From the IMG/VR virus record IMGVR_UViG_3300044675_005584, positions 23,686 through 87,685 of that record: 64,000 bases of DNA; one strand, written 5' to 3'. Origin of the DNA: a virus. Position 1 is the first letter of the stretch. The number at the start of each line of letters is the position of its first letter. This document shows, in pieces, positions 16,777 to 25,549 of this stretch. The position numbers and the translations under genes were made by a program. The notes under the pieces are model-generated. The model had not been told where the DNA came from. It was given only the letters and a program-made list of their open reading frames with translations, and did not search any database.

Positions 16777-17196
16777 ATGAGATTCTCCTGCACCACTTTG
16801 TTTGATATCACTGCCACCGGCGTCACTGGACACTTTAAATCGTCGCGAATACCTTTTGAAGATCGTGCTGGCAATACCATACTGGATGTTGCAGATTGGA
16901 ATAGATCCAGGAACCAACAACGCAACTGGGAAACAGTAAATCAAATTATTGGCATGCGAACACAGGTCGATTCGACCATGCCGCAACGCCAAGGTTCCAG
17001 TTGGAGTTTTGAATTTGAAACAGAAACTCCTGGAGCATATGGCACTGATACTGATCCTGTGGCAGTATTGTACAGCGATGCAGCGGGTGTTCCCATGCTG
17101 ACTGATCTGGATAACCGTCAAGACTTGGCATCAGTACTGGTAACGTCTGGACCCGAACAAAACATCTGGTTCAGTCCAATCACGGTAAATAAGTGA
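16777..17196 (+). CDS. Conserved T4-like phage protein
   Basis: This 139-aa protein opens MRFSCTTLFDITATGVTGH and contains RNQQRNWETVNQIIGMRTQ, which I recognise as a conserved unnamed family of T4-like phages. It has a mixed beta pattern, no signal peptide and no catalytic motif. Its ATG overlaps the stop of a six-codon open frame, so coupled initiation is possible. A virion or head-assembly role is suggested by the neighbourhood. Confidence 0.7.
   Translation: MRFSCTTLFDITATGVTGHFKSSRIPFEDRAGNTILDVADWNRSRNQQRNWETVNQIIGMRTQVDSTMPQRQGSSWSFEFETETPGAYGTDTDPVAVLYSDAAGVPMLTDLDNRQDLASVLVTSGPEQNIWFSPITVNK
17186..17191 (+). promoter_or_regulatory. TAAATA late-type box
   Basis: TAAATA lies at the end of the previous gene, 19 nt before the ATG at 17211, with AGGAAA between as ribosome binding site. 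Confidence 0.4.
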
Positions 17197-17210
17197 ACTA
17201 GGAAAAAGCC

Positions 17211-17474
17211 ATGAGTGGAACCACAGAAATTGAAAAAAAGAGCCTGGAAGCACATGTTGAATTGTGTGCCGAAAGATACAATGCCTTGGAAGACCGCATA
17301 GACAATGTGGATAGCAAAATCTCCAGTCTGGCTACCGTGGTCCGCGAAGTGCATGACATGATACAACACATGGGCAACAAGCAAACAGATCGGTTGATTG
17401 CCTGGGGAATTGGTATTATTGGTTCATTAGTGGCCACTATTGCCTGGTTGGTAGCACACTACGTTATTAAATGA
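17211..17474 (+). CDS. Small coiled-coil membrane protein (XhlA/holin-like)
   Basis: This 87-aa protein has a charged N-terminal coiled coil (about 5-60) and a single C-terminal transmembrane helix (about 63-83, WGIGIIGSLVATIAWLVAHY). This layout resembles haemolysin XhlA-like proteins and phage lysis accessories. No lysis cassette is obvious beside it, so a holin role is only possible. It overlaps the next gene by 4 nt (ATGA). Confidence 0.6.
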   Translation: MSGTTEIEKKSLEAHVELCAERYNALEDRIDNVDSKISSLATVVREVHDMIQHMGNKQTDRLIAWGIGIIGSLVATIAWLVAHYVIK

Positions 17475-17965
17475 ATACAGAACAAGAATTTGACCGGATT
17501 TTCCGACAGGAATTCCGAGGCCTGATGGACCAGATGATTTTCCAAAATGACAATGGTGAATACGAAGCATTTGGCCGTTACGTTATACAACCAGGACCCA
17601 CAGGATACAGGGTATCTTGCGCCGCAACTGATGTGGGTGTGTTTACCAATACTCGTCATGCACTAAGTTGGTGTATAGCCGACAAAAATCAATCATACGC
17701 ATTGGCACGAGATCTATTCAATCTAGATCAAAAATTAGGATATATCACCGACGACATAGCCGTAAGAGCCGCTATTGGCGACCGTAGCACCCGACCGCAG
17801 TTCCGTGAAGATATCGAAATCAAGCTGGAAGGTAAGATAATACTGAAAAAACAACTTGAACTGGCGTTGGCCAAATGTGTCAATCAGGCTAAATATTATC
17901 AACAACGAGGATTAGACAATGAAACTGCAAGAACTGGCCGCAAGCCCAACAAAACAAGCCGCTAA
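17471..17965 (+). CDS. Conserved phage protein of unknown function
   Basis: This 164-aa soluble protein contains GRYVIQPGPTGYRV and FTNTRHALSWCIADKNQ, then a helical region with a basic C-terminal tail (GRKPNKTSR). It looks conserved among T4-like phages but I cannot assign a role. It overlaps the preceding gene by 4 nt and the following prohead-core-like gene by 47 nt. Confidence 0.65.
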   Translation: MNTEQEFDRIFRQEFRGLMDQMIFQNDNGEYEAFGRYVIQPGPTGYRVSCAATDVGVFTNTRHALSWCIADKNQSYALARDLFNLDQKLGYITDDIAVRAAIGDRSTRPQFREDIEIKLEGKIILKKQLELALAKCVNQAKYYQQRGLDNETARTGRKPNKTSR

Positions 17966-18842
17966 GGTATTTGAAAGTTATTTTGGTGGTCGTATACGCC
18001 TGAATACCATCAGTCGTCGACAAACTCGCGATTTGCTTGGCCGTGTACGTGGCCTAGTAAAAGAGCATCGCAAGACTCCAGAATTTCATCAGAGTGAAAA
18101 GAATCCCACCTATTTAAAATTGATCATGCTTGAGCAAGTGTTGACCAAGAAGATGCACGAAGAGATTGCTGGTGGAGCCACAGTGCCCATGGGTCAGCCC
18201 ACTAACGGAACTCCTAGCACTACCCCTACTACCAATCCTGCACAAGCCGAACAGGCACGCAAAAAAGCATTGACTGATCAAATTGCAGCCACTACCAAAC
18301 AGATAGAAGAATTAAACAAGCGTAAAACTCAGTTGTCACAGGCCATGAACAATCCTGCAGCCATGGCGGCCATGGAAAATCGCAAGCACAATCGTTTATA
18401 TCGTCGCCTACAAGAAAGTGAAATTCAGCAGGCACAGGTAGTATTGGCCGCCCAGGACATGGTTGACCGTGTTCAAAAGATGTTGGAAGATGTGACCAGC
18501 ATGCAGTTCAAAGATTTACCTGCATTAGCTGATCAAGTCAAAAATGAAGTTGGTGTTGAACAGTCTGCACAATTCAACGCTGATGCCACTGCCGCATTGG
18601 GTGGGCTGGTACAAAATTTACAGGCCAGCAAACAACAACTAGAACAGGCTCTTGGTGTAGTAACTGGCCAAGGCAGTGGTGCCCCTCCAGCCATGGATGC
18701 ACTGGCTGGCGCAGAATTACCAGACGATGGTCAAATGCCTGCTCCAGATTCTGACAATGACACAGCTGATCTTGAGGCCGATCTTGACATTGATGCCAAC
18801 CTAGAAACACCCCCAGCAGCGTTGGGTCGTGGTCGTAGATAA
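17919..18842 (+). CDS. Prohead core/scaffold-like protein with capsid-targeting-like N-terminus
   Basis: This 307-aa protein starts MKLQELAAS, similar to a capsid-targeting sequence with an L-x-E site. A conserved helical part follows (VFESYFGGRI, then a Thr/Pro linker), then coiled-coil segments with RLYRRLQESEIQQAQ and AAQDMVDRVQKMLEDV, and an acidic C-terminus ending GRGRR. Long helical, acidic proteins with these features act as prohead cores in T4-like phages. The major capsid and protease genes are not in the window, so the role is inferred. Confidence 0.6.
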   Translation: MKLQELAASPTKQAAKVFESYFGGRIRLNTISRRQTRDLLGRVRGLVKEHRKTPEFHQSEKNPTYLKLIMLEQVLTKKMHEEIAGGATVPMGQPTNGTPSTTPTTNPAQAEQARKKALTDQIAATTKQIEELNKRKTQLSQAMNNPAAMAAMENRKHNRLYRRLQESEIQQAQVVLAAQDMVDRVQKMLEDVTSMQFKDLPALADQVKNEVGVEQSAQFNADATAALGGLVQNLQASKQQLEQALGVVTGQGSGAPPAMDALAGAELPDDGQMPAPDSDNDTADLEADLDIDANLETPPAALGRGRR

Positions 18843-19186
18843 TGCGTTTCCGTGAAATTTGTGAGTCTGCTGATGCCAGCACACAAAAATTATTGGCCTT
18901 GAGTCAATTTTTATCTGGTCGGGCCGATGATGAAAATGCTCGAAAAGAAATCAGCACAGAAGCATTTATGCAAGCGGCAAACAGTCTTGGCATTGAAGTA
19001 AATCCACAAAACTTGCCTGAATATATTGCCAAAAACCCGCTCAAAGATATTCTTGAACCGTTTGATCCAAACAGTGGTGTGATCAGATTCCGTGGCAATA
19101 CCAACGGTGACACAGGCATGCCAGTTGATCAAGCCAGAGCTATTGTAGACAAAAACGCCAAAGCAGCCTTGAACCGCCGCACCTAA
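18842..19186 (+). CDS. Small protein with capsid-targeting-like N-terminus
   Basis: This 114-aa protein begins MRFREICESAD, with a possible I-x-E cleavage site after residue 8 as in T4 internal proteins. The remainder is helical and ends with a stretch about FDPNSGVIRFRGN. The ATG overlaps the previous stop (TAATG), so it is coupled to the core-like protein. It may be an internal head protein; this is inferred from N-terminus and position. Confidence 0.6.
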   Translation: MRFREICESADASTQKLLALSQFLSGRADDENARKEISTEAFMQAANSLGIEVNPQNLPEYIAKNPLKDILEPFDPNSGVIRFRGNTNGDTGMPVDQARAIVDKNAKAALNRRT

Positions 19187-19190
19187 TCCA

Positions 19191-19219
19191 TTGACTTTGT
19201 GTCATAAGTATCATATACT
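19191..19219 (+). promoter_or_regulatory. Sigma70-type promoter for iscU-iscA
   Basis: TTGACT (19191-19196), a 17-bp spacer and TATACT (19214-19219) lie in the gap before iscU. Transcription should begin near 19226, leaving a normal leader of about 20 nt with AGGAAA. Confidence 0.65.
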
Positions 19220-19245
19220 TGTAAAAAATACTATAGGAAACTGAC

Positions 19246-19620
19246 ATGGCATATTCTGAAGCAGTGATTAGACATTATGAAAATCCGTCTAATGTAGGCA
19301 AAATGGACTCGTCTGATATTGATGTAGGCACAGGGCTTGTAGGAGCTCCAGCATGCGGAGACGTGTTGCGTTTACAGATCAAAGTAGAAGATGGGATTAT
19401 CACAGATGCAAAGTTTAAAACGTATGGCTGTGGTTCGGCGATTGCGTCGAGTTCGCTTATCACCGAGTGGGTTAAAGGCAAAACTCTGGATCAAGCAGGA
19501 GAAATCAAGAACAGTCAGATCGCCCAGGAACTTGCGCTACCACCTGTCAAGATCCATTGTAGCATCCTTGCGGAAGATGCCATAAAAGCTGCCATAGCAG
19601 ATTACAGAGAAAAGCATTGA
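19246..19620 (+). CDS. iscU: Fe-S cluster scaffold protein IscU
   Basis: This 124-aa protein is a full-length IscU/NifU-N scaffold. The three cluster Cys are present at C37 (GAPACGD), C62 (YGCGSA) and C105 (HCSILAEDA), with D39 and H104 next to them, as in active IscU. The LPPVK motif bound by HscA is also kept (LPPVKIHC). It has its own promoter and overlaps the A-type carrier gene. No cysteine desulfurase was found nearby, so the phage would depend on host IscS. Confidence 0.92.
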   Translation: MAYSEAVIRHYENPSNVGKMDSSDIDVGTGLVGAPACGDVLRLQIKVEDGIITDAKFKTYGCGSAIASSSLITEWVKGKTLDQAGEIKNSQIAQELALPPVKIHCSILAEDAIKAAIADYREKH

Positions 19621-19937
19621 TCCACGTCACACCCAAAGCCGCAGGTAAAATTGCTACCAGCCTTGACCGTAGAGGCCACGGCATTGGTATAAGACTTGGA
19701 GTAAGAACTACCGGTTGCTCGGGCTTGGCCTATGTGTTAGAATACGTAGACGGCACAGCAGAATCTGATATTGTATTTGAATCAGAAGGTTTTAAAATTG
19801 TAGTAGATCCCAAAGACTTTCCTATCCTGGATGAACTGCTGGTAGACTATGTTCGTGCAGGCCTTAATGAAGGCTTTGAATTTGTCAATCCTCAAGAAAA
19901 AGATCGTTGCGGTTGCGGCGAATCATTCAGAATATAA
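19617..19937 (+). CDS. iscA: A-type Fe-S carrier protein (IscA/ErpA family)
   Basis: This 106-aa protein has the A-type carrier signature: C34 in TTGCSGLAY and C98-G-C100 near the C-terminus. A-type carriers take clusters from scaffolds such as IscU to target apoproteins. The TTG start overlaps the iscU stop (TTGA), giving coupled translation. Together the pair could serve Fe-S enzymes of the phage or the host. Confidence 0.9.
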   Translation: MIHVTPKAAGKIATSLDRRGHGIGIRLGVRTTGCSGLAYVLEYVDGTAESDIVFESEGFKIVVDPKDFPILDELLVDYVRAGLNEGFEFVNPQEKDRCGCGESFRI

Positions 19938-19940
19938 AAC

Positions 19941-20660
19941 GTGTTTAATCCAAAATTTGATTACAAACCCATACCCAGGGAAACAGTAGACGGCCGTAGA
20001 CTGTACGCCACACCAGATGGCAAAAAATTGCCCAGCGTGACCACAATACTAGAAGCTACCAAGCCTGAAGAAAAAAAGCAGGCTCTGCAAAACTGGCGTA
20101 ACCGTGTGGGACATGCGCAGGCACAGGCCATCACCACAGAAGCAGCCAATCGTGGAACCAGAATGCACAAGTATCTGGAAGACTATACCAAGACCGGGCA
20201 GATTGCCGAAGCCGGTAGTAATCCTTACAGCCGACAAAGTCATGTCATGGCACAGACCGTGATTGATCATGGACTGTGTAATGTTACAGAATTTTGGGGC
20301 TATGAAGTTCCCTTGTATTTTCCAGGAATCTATGCAGGAACCACAGATGCCGCTGGGGTGCATCTCAATGAACAAAGCATCTTGGACTACAAACAGACCA
20401 ACAAGCCCAAACGGCGCGACTGGATCGATGATTATTTCCTACAGTTATGCGCTTACGCCGAAGCACACAATGAAGTACATGGTACCACAATCCAAAAAGG
20501 TGTGGTTTTGATGTGCGTCAAACCTGAAATGGACGATTCCGGCAACATTGTTGGACAGCCTGAATATCAAGAATTTGTAATATCCGGTGCAGAATTTGAA
20601 CAGTATCGCCAACAATGGTGGCAACGTGTAGAGCAGTATTATCTGCTAAATACACCATAG
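19941..20660 (+). CDS. PD-(D/E)XK nuclease family exonuclease
   Basis: This 239-aa protein has the motifs of RecB/Cas4-like PD-(D/E)XK nucleases: RGTRMHKYLE (motif I), GIYAGTTDAAG (the D of motif II), ILDYKQTNK (D-x-K, motif III) and DYFLQLCAYA (QxxxY). T4-like phages often carry such a nuclease for DNA processing. It begins with GTG at 19941, 3 nt after iscA. Only three Cys are present, without the four-Cys Fe-S pattern of Cas4. Confidence 0.8.
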   Translation: MFNPKFDYKPIPRETVDGRRLYATPDGKKLPSVTTILEATKPEEKKQALQNWRNRVGHAQAQAITTEAANRGTRMHKYLEDYTKTGQIAEAGSNPYSRQSHVMAQTVIDHGLCNVTEFWGYEVPLYFPGIYAGTTDAAGVHLNEQSILDYKQTNKPKRRDWIDDYFLQLCAYAEAHNEVHGTTIQKGVVLMCVKPEMDDSGNIVGQPEYQEFVISGAEFEQYRQQWWQRVEQYYLLNTP

Positions 20661-20676
20661 ACACAAAGGACAACAA

Positions 20677-21171
20677 ATGGCTATTGTACAGATCAGTCAG
20701 ATCACCAATCGTAAAGGACTACAATCAAATCTACCGCAACTGGCCGGTGCAGAATTTGGCTGGAGCACAGACACACGTCAACTATACATAGGAAACGGCA
20801 CACTGCAAGATGGTGCGCCTGTTATTGGTAATACTGAGATACTGACTGAATTTAGTGTAATTCCCGCGCCTGTGCCAGAAACTGTGACACTTATAGCAAA
20901 CACTGTGTCCAGCACTACAGCTTTCTCTTTGGTGGCCAATGCTGTGGTATTTTCATACACTATCATCCGTGATACTGCTTATCGTGCAGGCACCATTACC
21001 ATAGCGGCGGATGGTGCAGGTGTTTTGGCCTACAATGATGCCAACGTGCAAAACGCCACAACCGGCATTGTGTTAAGTGCCGTTACTTCTGGTTCCTTGA
21101 TTGAAGTACGATATACCAGCACTGCTGGATCAACTGCTCAATTGAGCTACATTGTAACAATTTCGGCCTGA
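20677..21171 (+). CDS. Tail fibre/tropism-determinant-like structural protein
   Basis: This 164-aa protein begins with a domain seen at the N-terminus of many phage tail proteins (Mtd-N-like): ITNRKGLQSNLPQLAGAEF, then STDTRQLYIGNG and GAPVIGNTEILT. The second half is Thr/Ala/Val-rich and beta-rich. The Shine-Dalgarno AAAGGA precedes the ATG. Its job is probably a tail or fibre part, although it lies among non-virion genes. Confidence 0.7.
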   Translation: MAIVQISQITNRKGLQSNLPQLAGAEFGWSTDTRQLYIGNGTLQDGAPVIGNTEILTEFSVIPAPVPETVTLIANTVSSTTAFSLVANAVVFSYTIIRDTAYRAGTITIAADGAGVLAYNDANVQNATTGIVLSAVTSGSLIEVRYTSTAGSTAQLSYIVTISA

Positions 21172-21596
21172 TGTGGGCCAAGACCTTTGCTGGCCGGCTG
21201 GAAAGCTGGTACAGCATGCGGCAACAGTGCCACAATTTACCGGTTGAATCAGTATTGTTACTCATCAACTCTTGGTGGTCCACAACCCCCTGGCAACCCT
21301 ATTACCTTGACTGGCTTGATCTGGCAACATGGCCAGATCCCTGGCAACTTTTGAACGACAATGTCTACTGCGATCTTGCAAGAGCACTGGGAATCCTGTA
21401 TACTATAAGTTTGCTGGACCGTGCAGATTTGACGGATGCAACCTTGGTTTTGTCACAAGATGGACATAATTTAGTCATGGTCGACAAATCAAAATATATA
21501 CTTAATTGGAACCCCGATACTGTTGTAAATACCAGCCAGACAATAGAAATACATCGGCAGTTATCACAAAGCCAAATAAAACAGCAGTACAATTAA
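21171..21596 (+). CDS. Conserved phage protein of unknown function
   Basis: This 141-aa protein is very rich in Trp, with SWWSTTPWQPYYLDWLDLATWPDPWQ-like aromatic content in the middle (about 34-60). The start overlaps the previous stop (TGATG), so it may be translated with the tail-like protein and assist it. No motif was recognised. Confidence 0.65.
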   Translation: MWAKTFAGRLESWYSMRQQCHNLPVESVLLLINSWWSTTPWQPYYLDWLDLATWPDPWQLLNDNVYCDLARALGILYTISLLDRADLTDATLVLSQDGHNLVMVDKSKYILNWNPDTVVNTSQTIEIHRQLSQSQIKQQYN

Positions 21597-21610
21597 AAAC
21601 GAAGGTAGCA

Positions 21611-23932
21611 ATGACCCAAATTACAGTAGTCAAAAGAAGTGGCCAAAGAGAGTCACTGGATCTAGAAAAATGGCAGGCACAAATAGCCAAGGTCTGTAGC
21701 GGTACAGCTGATGTCAGTCAGAGCATGATCGAGATCAAGAGCCAGTTGCATTTTTATGATGGTATCACCACAAAAGAAATTGACGGTATCACATTAAGAT
21801 CTTGCGTGGATCTTATTGATGTAGAAACCAATCCCGAAGTGGGCCACACCAACTATCAGTATGTGGCCGGTAAGCAGAGACTCAGCATGTTGAGAAAAGA
21901 CGTTTATGGATCATATGATCCTCCCCACCTGTATGAAATTGTCAAACGCAATGTGGCCACTGGCCTGTACACACCCGAGTTGTTGGAATGGTACACGGAA
22001 GATGATTGGAATCGCATGGAAGACATCATTGATCATGACCGTGACGAATTGTATTCGTATGCAGCCATCGAACAGTTGATTGAAAAGTATCTGGTCAAGA
22101 ACAGAGCCACAAAAGAAATTTATGAAACACCACAGGTCAGGTACATAATCGCGGCTGCCACAGTGTTCCATCGAGAAGAACCCAACAACGCAAGAATGCG
22201 TTATATCAAAGAATATTATAACTGTGCCAGTGATGGACTATTCACTCTTGCCACACCTGTGTTGGCTGGTCTTGGTACTCCTACCAAACAGTTTAGTAGT
22301 TGTGTGCTTATTCGATCAGATGATGACCTAGACAGTATCTTTGCTTCAGGTGAGATGATGGCCAAGTATGCCAGCAAGCGAGCTGGTATTGGATTGGAGA
22401 TTGGTCGACTGAGACCACTAGGCAGTCCCATCCGTGGTGGAGAAATCATGCATACTGGTATGATTCCATTCTTGAAAAAATGGTTTGGTGATCTAAGAAG
22501 TTGCAGTCAAGGAGGTATTCGTAATGCAAGTGCTACAGTTTTTTATCCTATTTGGCATCATCAGTTTGATGATCTTATTGTGCTCAAGAATAACCAAGGC
22601 ACAGAAGAAACCCGAGTCCGTCATATGGATTATGGGGTTGTGCTTAGTGCTTTCTTCTGGAGACGATTCAAGAACAAAGAAAACATAACATTCTTTGATC
22701 CAAACGAAGTGCCCGATTTGTATGAAGCATTTTACAAAGACACTCCGCGGTTTGAAGAACTGTATGTCAAGTATGAAAAGCGTAAGGATCTACGAACCAA
22801 GACCATGGCCGCTGAAGATGTGTTCAAAGGTGGCATACTTAAAGAACGCACAGACACAGGCCGTATCTATCTTGTGTTCATTGATAACGTACAAAATCAA
22901 GGACCGTTTGATCCTGAGTATCATACCATATACCAAAGTAATCTGTGCTGTGAGATTTTGCTTCCCACCAAGAGTTTCAAAAGATTAGACGATGAATCAG
23001 GTCGTATCGCATTGTGTACTTTAGGATCGATCAACTGGGGAGCATTCCGTAATCCCGAAGACATGCGCCGTGCTTGCCGTATCCTACAGCGCAGCCTATG
23101 TAACATCTTAGACTACCAAGACTTTTTAAGCATACAAAGCAAATTAAGCAATGATGAAATACAACCTCTGGGCATTGGCATTACCAATCTTGCATATTGG
23201 CATGCCAAGCGCAGTTTGCACTACGGAGAAAAAGATGCCCTAGCTGAAGTCAAGAGCTGGATGGAACATCAGGCATTTTACTTGACAGAAGCCACAGTAG
23301 AACTGGCTAAAGAACGTGGTGCCTGCCTACACAGTGAGCACACACGCTATGGTAAGGGCGAGTTTCCTTGGGAACGTCGTGCCGCAGCAGTAAATGAATT
23401 GACCAGTTTTGAACCTGAACTGGACTGGGAGACACTACGGACCAACATGAAGCAGTATGGTGTTCGTAATGCTACTCTAATGGCAATAGCACCTGTTGAG
23501 TCAAGCTCGGTCGTAATCAACAGTACCAATGGTATCGAAATGCCCATGAGCTTGATCACAGTCAAAGAAAGCAAGGCTGGAAGTTTAATACAGGTAGCAC
23601 CCGAATACAACAAACTCAAGAACCGTTATCAACTCATGTGGGAACAACGTGATTGCGATGGCTATCTTAAAACTGCTGCGGTTTTAGCTGCTTATGTCGA
23701 TCAAAGCATAAGTACTAATACATTCTATTCGCCAAAGCATTTTCCAGATCGTAAAATACCATCGACCTTAATTGCTAAGAATTTAATGATGGCACATCGT
23801 TGGGGTTTAAAAACCTTCTACTACTCTCTAATAGATAAGCAAGGTAGTAAATCTGATAAGTCAGACGATGTACCGGCCTTAGAAGCAATAGATTTTGATA
23901 ATGAAGAGGATTGCCTGGCTTGTAAATTATGA
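21611..23932 (+). CDS. nrdA: Ribonucleotide reductase class Ia, large subunit
   Basis: This 773-aa R1 subunit reduces ribonucleotides to deoxyribonucleotides with NrdB. It has an N-terminal ATP-cone-like region, the SNLCCEILLPT active-site segment (radical Cys and Glu), IALCTLGSINWG, the double Tyr in KTFYYS for radical transfer, and a C-terminal Cys pair (DCLACKL) for reduction by glutaredoxin. The ATG at 21611 is preceded by GAAGG. The nrdB and glutaredoxin genes follow after three inserted genes. Confidence 0.95.
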   Translation: MTQITVVKRSGQRESLDLEKWQAQIAKVCSGTADVSQSMIEIKSQLHFYDGITTKEIDGITLRSCVDLIDVETNPEVGHTNYQYVAGKQRLSMLRKDVYGSYDPPHLYEIVKRNVATGLYTPELLEWYTEDDWNRMEDIIDHDRDELYSYAAIEQLIEKYLVKNRATKEIYETPQVRYIIAAATVFHREEPNNARMRYIKEYYNCASDGLFTLATPVLAGLGTPTKQFSSCVLIRSDDDLDSIFASGEMMAKYASKRAGIGLEIGRLRPLGSPIRGGEIMHTGMIPFLKKWFGDLRSCSQGGIRNASATVFYPIWHHQFDDLIVLKNNQGTEETRVRHMDYGVVLSAFFWRRFKNKENITFFDPNEVPDLYEAFYKDTPRFEELYVKYEKRKDLRTKTMAAEDVFKGGILKERTDTGRIYLVFIDNVQNQGPFDPEYHTIYQSNLCCEILLPTKSFKRLDDESGRIALCTLGSINWGAFRNPEDMRRACRILQRSLCNILDYQDFLSIQSKLSNDEIQPLGIGITNLAYWHAKRSLHYGEKDALAEVKSWMEHQAFYLTEATVELAKERGACLHSEHTRYGKGEFPWERRAAAVNELTSFEPELDWETLRTNMKQYGVRNATLMAIAPVESSSVVINSTNGIEMPMSLITVKESKAGSLIQVAPEYNKLKNRYQLMWEQRDCDGYLKTAAVLAAYVDQSISTNTFYSPKHFPDRKIPSTLIAKNLMMAHRWGLKTFYYSLIDKQGSKSDKSDDVPALEAIDFDNEEDCLACKL

Positions 23933-24612
23933 ACTATCAAAAGATTTACATTAATTTAATGGACCGTGCCCAAGGTAGGGTCAGTCAAGGCTATGTTGAA
24001 AAACATCACATAGTTCCTCGTTGCCTTGGTGGTACCGACATCAAAGAAAATATTGTAAGTCTTTATCCCGAAGAACATTATCTTGCTCACATGTTGTTGT
24101 GTAAGTTAAACAAAGGTAACTCAAGGTTATTGTATGCCGCAATGAATATGACATCGGGTTCAATGATCAACAACGGTAAGAGAAATAACAAAGCCTATGG
24201 ATGGCTTCGTAGACAGTATGCCGAATCAATGTCGGGCGATAATAACCCTGCTCGTCGCATCCCTAATTTACAAAAAGAAGCCGCCAAGAAACGAGTAGGA
24301 CAAAAGAGATCAGAAGAAACCAAAGTGAGAATGTCAGCGGCACAAAAAGGTAGAACATTTACAGAAGAAACAAAACGCAACATGGCAGAAGCAGCCAAGA
24401 ATCGTCCACCTATCAGCGAAGAAACAAGACAGCGGTTAAAGAAACGGGCTCCAAATAAAGGTATGCTTGGCCAGACAATGTCAGAAGAAACACGAGCTAA
24501 AATGTCAGTATCGCAACAAGGTAAAAAAATGTCTGAAGAAGCAAAAGCAAAGATGAGAATTGCGGCAAAAATTAGAGAAGAAAATAAACGCAAAATAAAA
24601 GAAGAATCATGA
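23929..24612 (+). CDS. Free-standing HNH homing endonuclease with NUMOD3 repeats
   Basis: This 227-aa protein has an N-terminal HNH-type core (VEKHHIVPRCLGGTD, then NIVSLYPEEHYLAHMLL) and several C-terminal NUMOD3-like DNA-binding repeats (SEETKVRMSAAQKG, SEETRAKMSVSQQGK). Homing endonucleases of this kind cut related DNA and spread as selfish genes. It overlaps the nrdA stop by 4 nt, a classic place for such insertions. A second HNH gene lies at 52136. Confidence 0.88.
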   Translation: MNYQKIYINLMDRAQGRVSQGYVEKHHIVPRCLGGTDIKENIVSLYPEEHYLAHMLLCKLNKGNSRLLYAAMNMTSGSMINNGKRNNKAYGWLRRQYAESMSGDNNPARRIPNLQKEAAKKRVGQKRSEETKVRMSAAQKGRTFTEETKRNMAEAAKNRPPISEETRQRLKKRAPNKGMLGQTMSEETRAKMSVSQQGKKMSEEAKAKMRIAAKIREENKRKIKEES

Positions 24613-24619
24613 GTCAAGC

Positions 24620-25549
24620 ATGATGAATTTCCTAAACAGGATTGACTGGCACAATCACGATGGTGTTAATCTTGGCATGATCAATGACTTTGTGCGAAAT
24701 CAATTCTATGACAGGATCCTTTCTCGTTATGTTACTGATCAACATTGTACTGACATTGGATTTGGCACAGGGTTGTTGACAATGTTGGCATTAAAACATG
24801 GCGCCAAACATGTTCAAGCATTTGAAAGTGATCTGGATCGATTTCAGTTGGGTTGTGAAATAATCAAGCAACTAGGTTTAAACGATCGAGTTGAACTGTT
24901 CAACGAACGATACGATCACGACTACCAGCCCAGACCAATCACATTTACAGAAACTGTGAATGGCAATTTATGGTGGGAAGGCTTGTGGAACAGCTTGCCA
25001 CGCAATAATGAAACTGTATTTTTGCCAGGCTCGTATTTTTTAGAACTATGGGCCATAGAGGTACCTGAAAGTTTTGCTCGTGGACTTTGTAGGCCTGGTC
25101 AAAGCCAGAATTGTTTTAATCCTGGTGTTGAGGTTGATCAAGCATTTGTATCAGTTGTCAATTCATTGGCAGGAAAAATCAGCTCAGTTGACTTGCCGTT
25201 GACGTCTGGTATCATGAACTTTGAACGACAGCAAGAAACTGATTGGGGCTGGGTTCCTTATTTACGAGCAGTTCAAACAGGATCAGTTGTTGCCAGTTAT
25301 TCTGCCAAGCATTGGAATGAGAACACGGAATCTTTTGTGCTTGATGTACCAACCGACCATTGGAAAAACAGCACAGTATTAATTGTGCCACGCATGGGTA
25401 TGCAACAAGATACTGACAAACTTTACCTGGACACCGGTCATTGGGGACCAGGCGAAGACCCTATTTTACTAGTCAAGCCGCAAGCAAGTCTAGTTGTTGC
25501 GCATCATGTGCGCAACGGAACAATTACATACTCACTGGATACTAAATGA
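24620..25549 (+). CDS. PRMT-like class I SAM-dependent methyltransferase
   Basis: This 309-aa protein has motif I CTDIGFGTGLLTMLALKHGA (about 43-62) and the acidic end of strand 2 (E70). A stretch TETVNGNLWWEG carries two Glu (E111, E120) spaced like the double-E loop of protein arginine methyltransferases, and a beta-rich C-terminal half follows. This layout fits a PRMT-type enzyme that methylates protein side chains; the target is unknown. It overlaps the aminotransferase gene by 4 nt and sits between nrdA and nrdB. Confidence 0.65.
   Translation: MMNFLNRIDWHNHDGVNLGMINDFVRNQFYDRILSRYVTDQHCTDIGFGTGLLTMLALKHGAKHVQAFESDLDRFQLGCEIIKQLGLNDRVELFNERYDHDYQPRPITFTETVNGNLWWEGLWNSLPRNNETVFLPGSYFLELWAIEVPESFARGLCRPGQSQNCFNPGVEVDQAFVSVVNSLAGKISSVDLPLTSGIMNFERQQETDWGWVPYLRAVQTGSVVASYSAKHWNENTESFVLDVPTDHWKNSTVLIVPRMGMQQDTDKLYLDTGHWGPGEDPILLVKPQASLVVAHHVRNGTITYSLDTK

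Noticed and set aside
19941-20660. Cas4 nuclease of a CRISPR system
   Set aside because: It has PD-(D/E)XK motifs but not the four Cys for a Fe-S cluster, and no cas genes or repeats are nearby.
24285-24600. Repeated SEET-type units as a CRISPR or tandem DNA repeat
   Set aside because: The repeats are protein-level NUMOD3 units of unequal spacing, not identical DNA repeats with spacers.
24195-24617. Minus-strand open frame opposite the HNH gene
   Set aside because: It is the antisense shadow of the NUMOD3 repeats; the plus frame has clear domain motifs.
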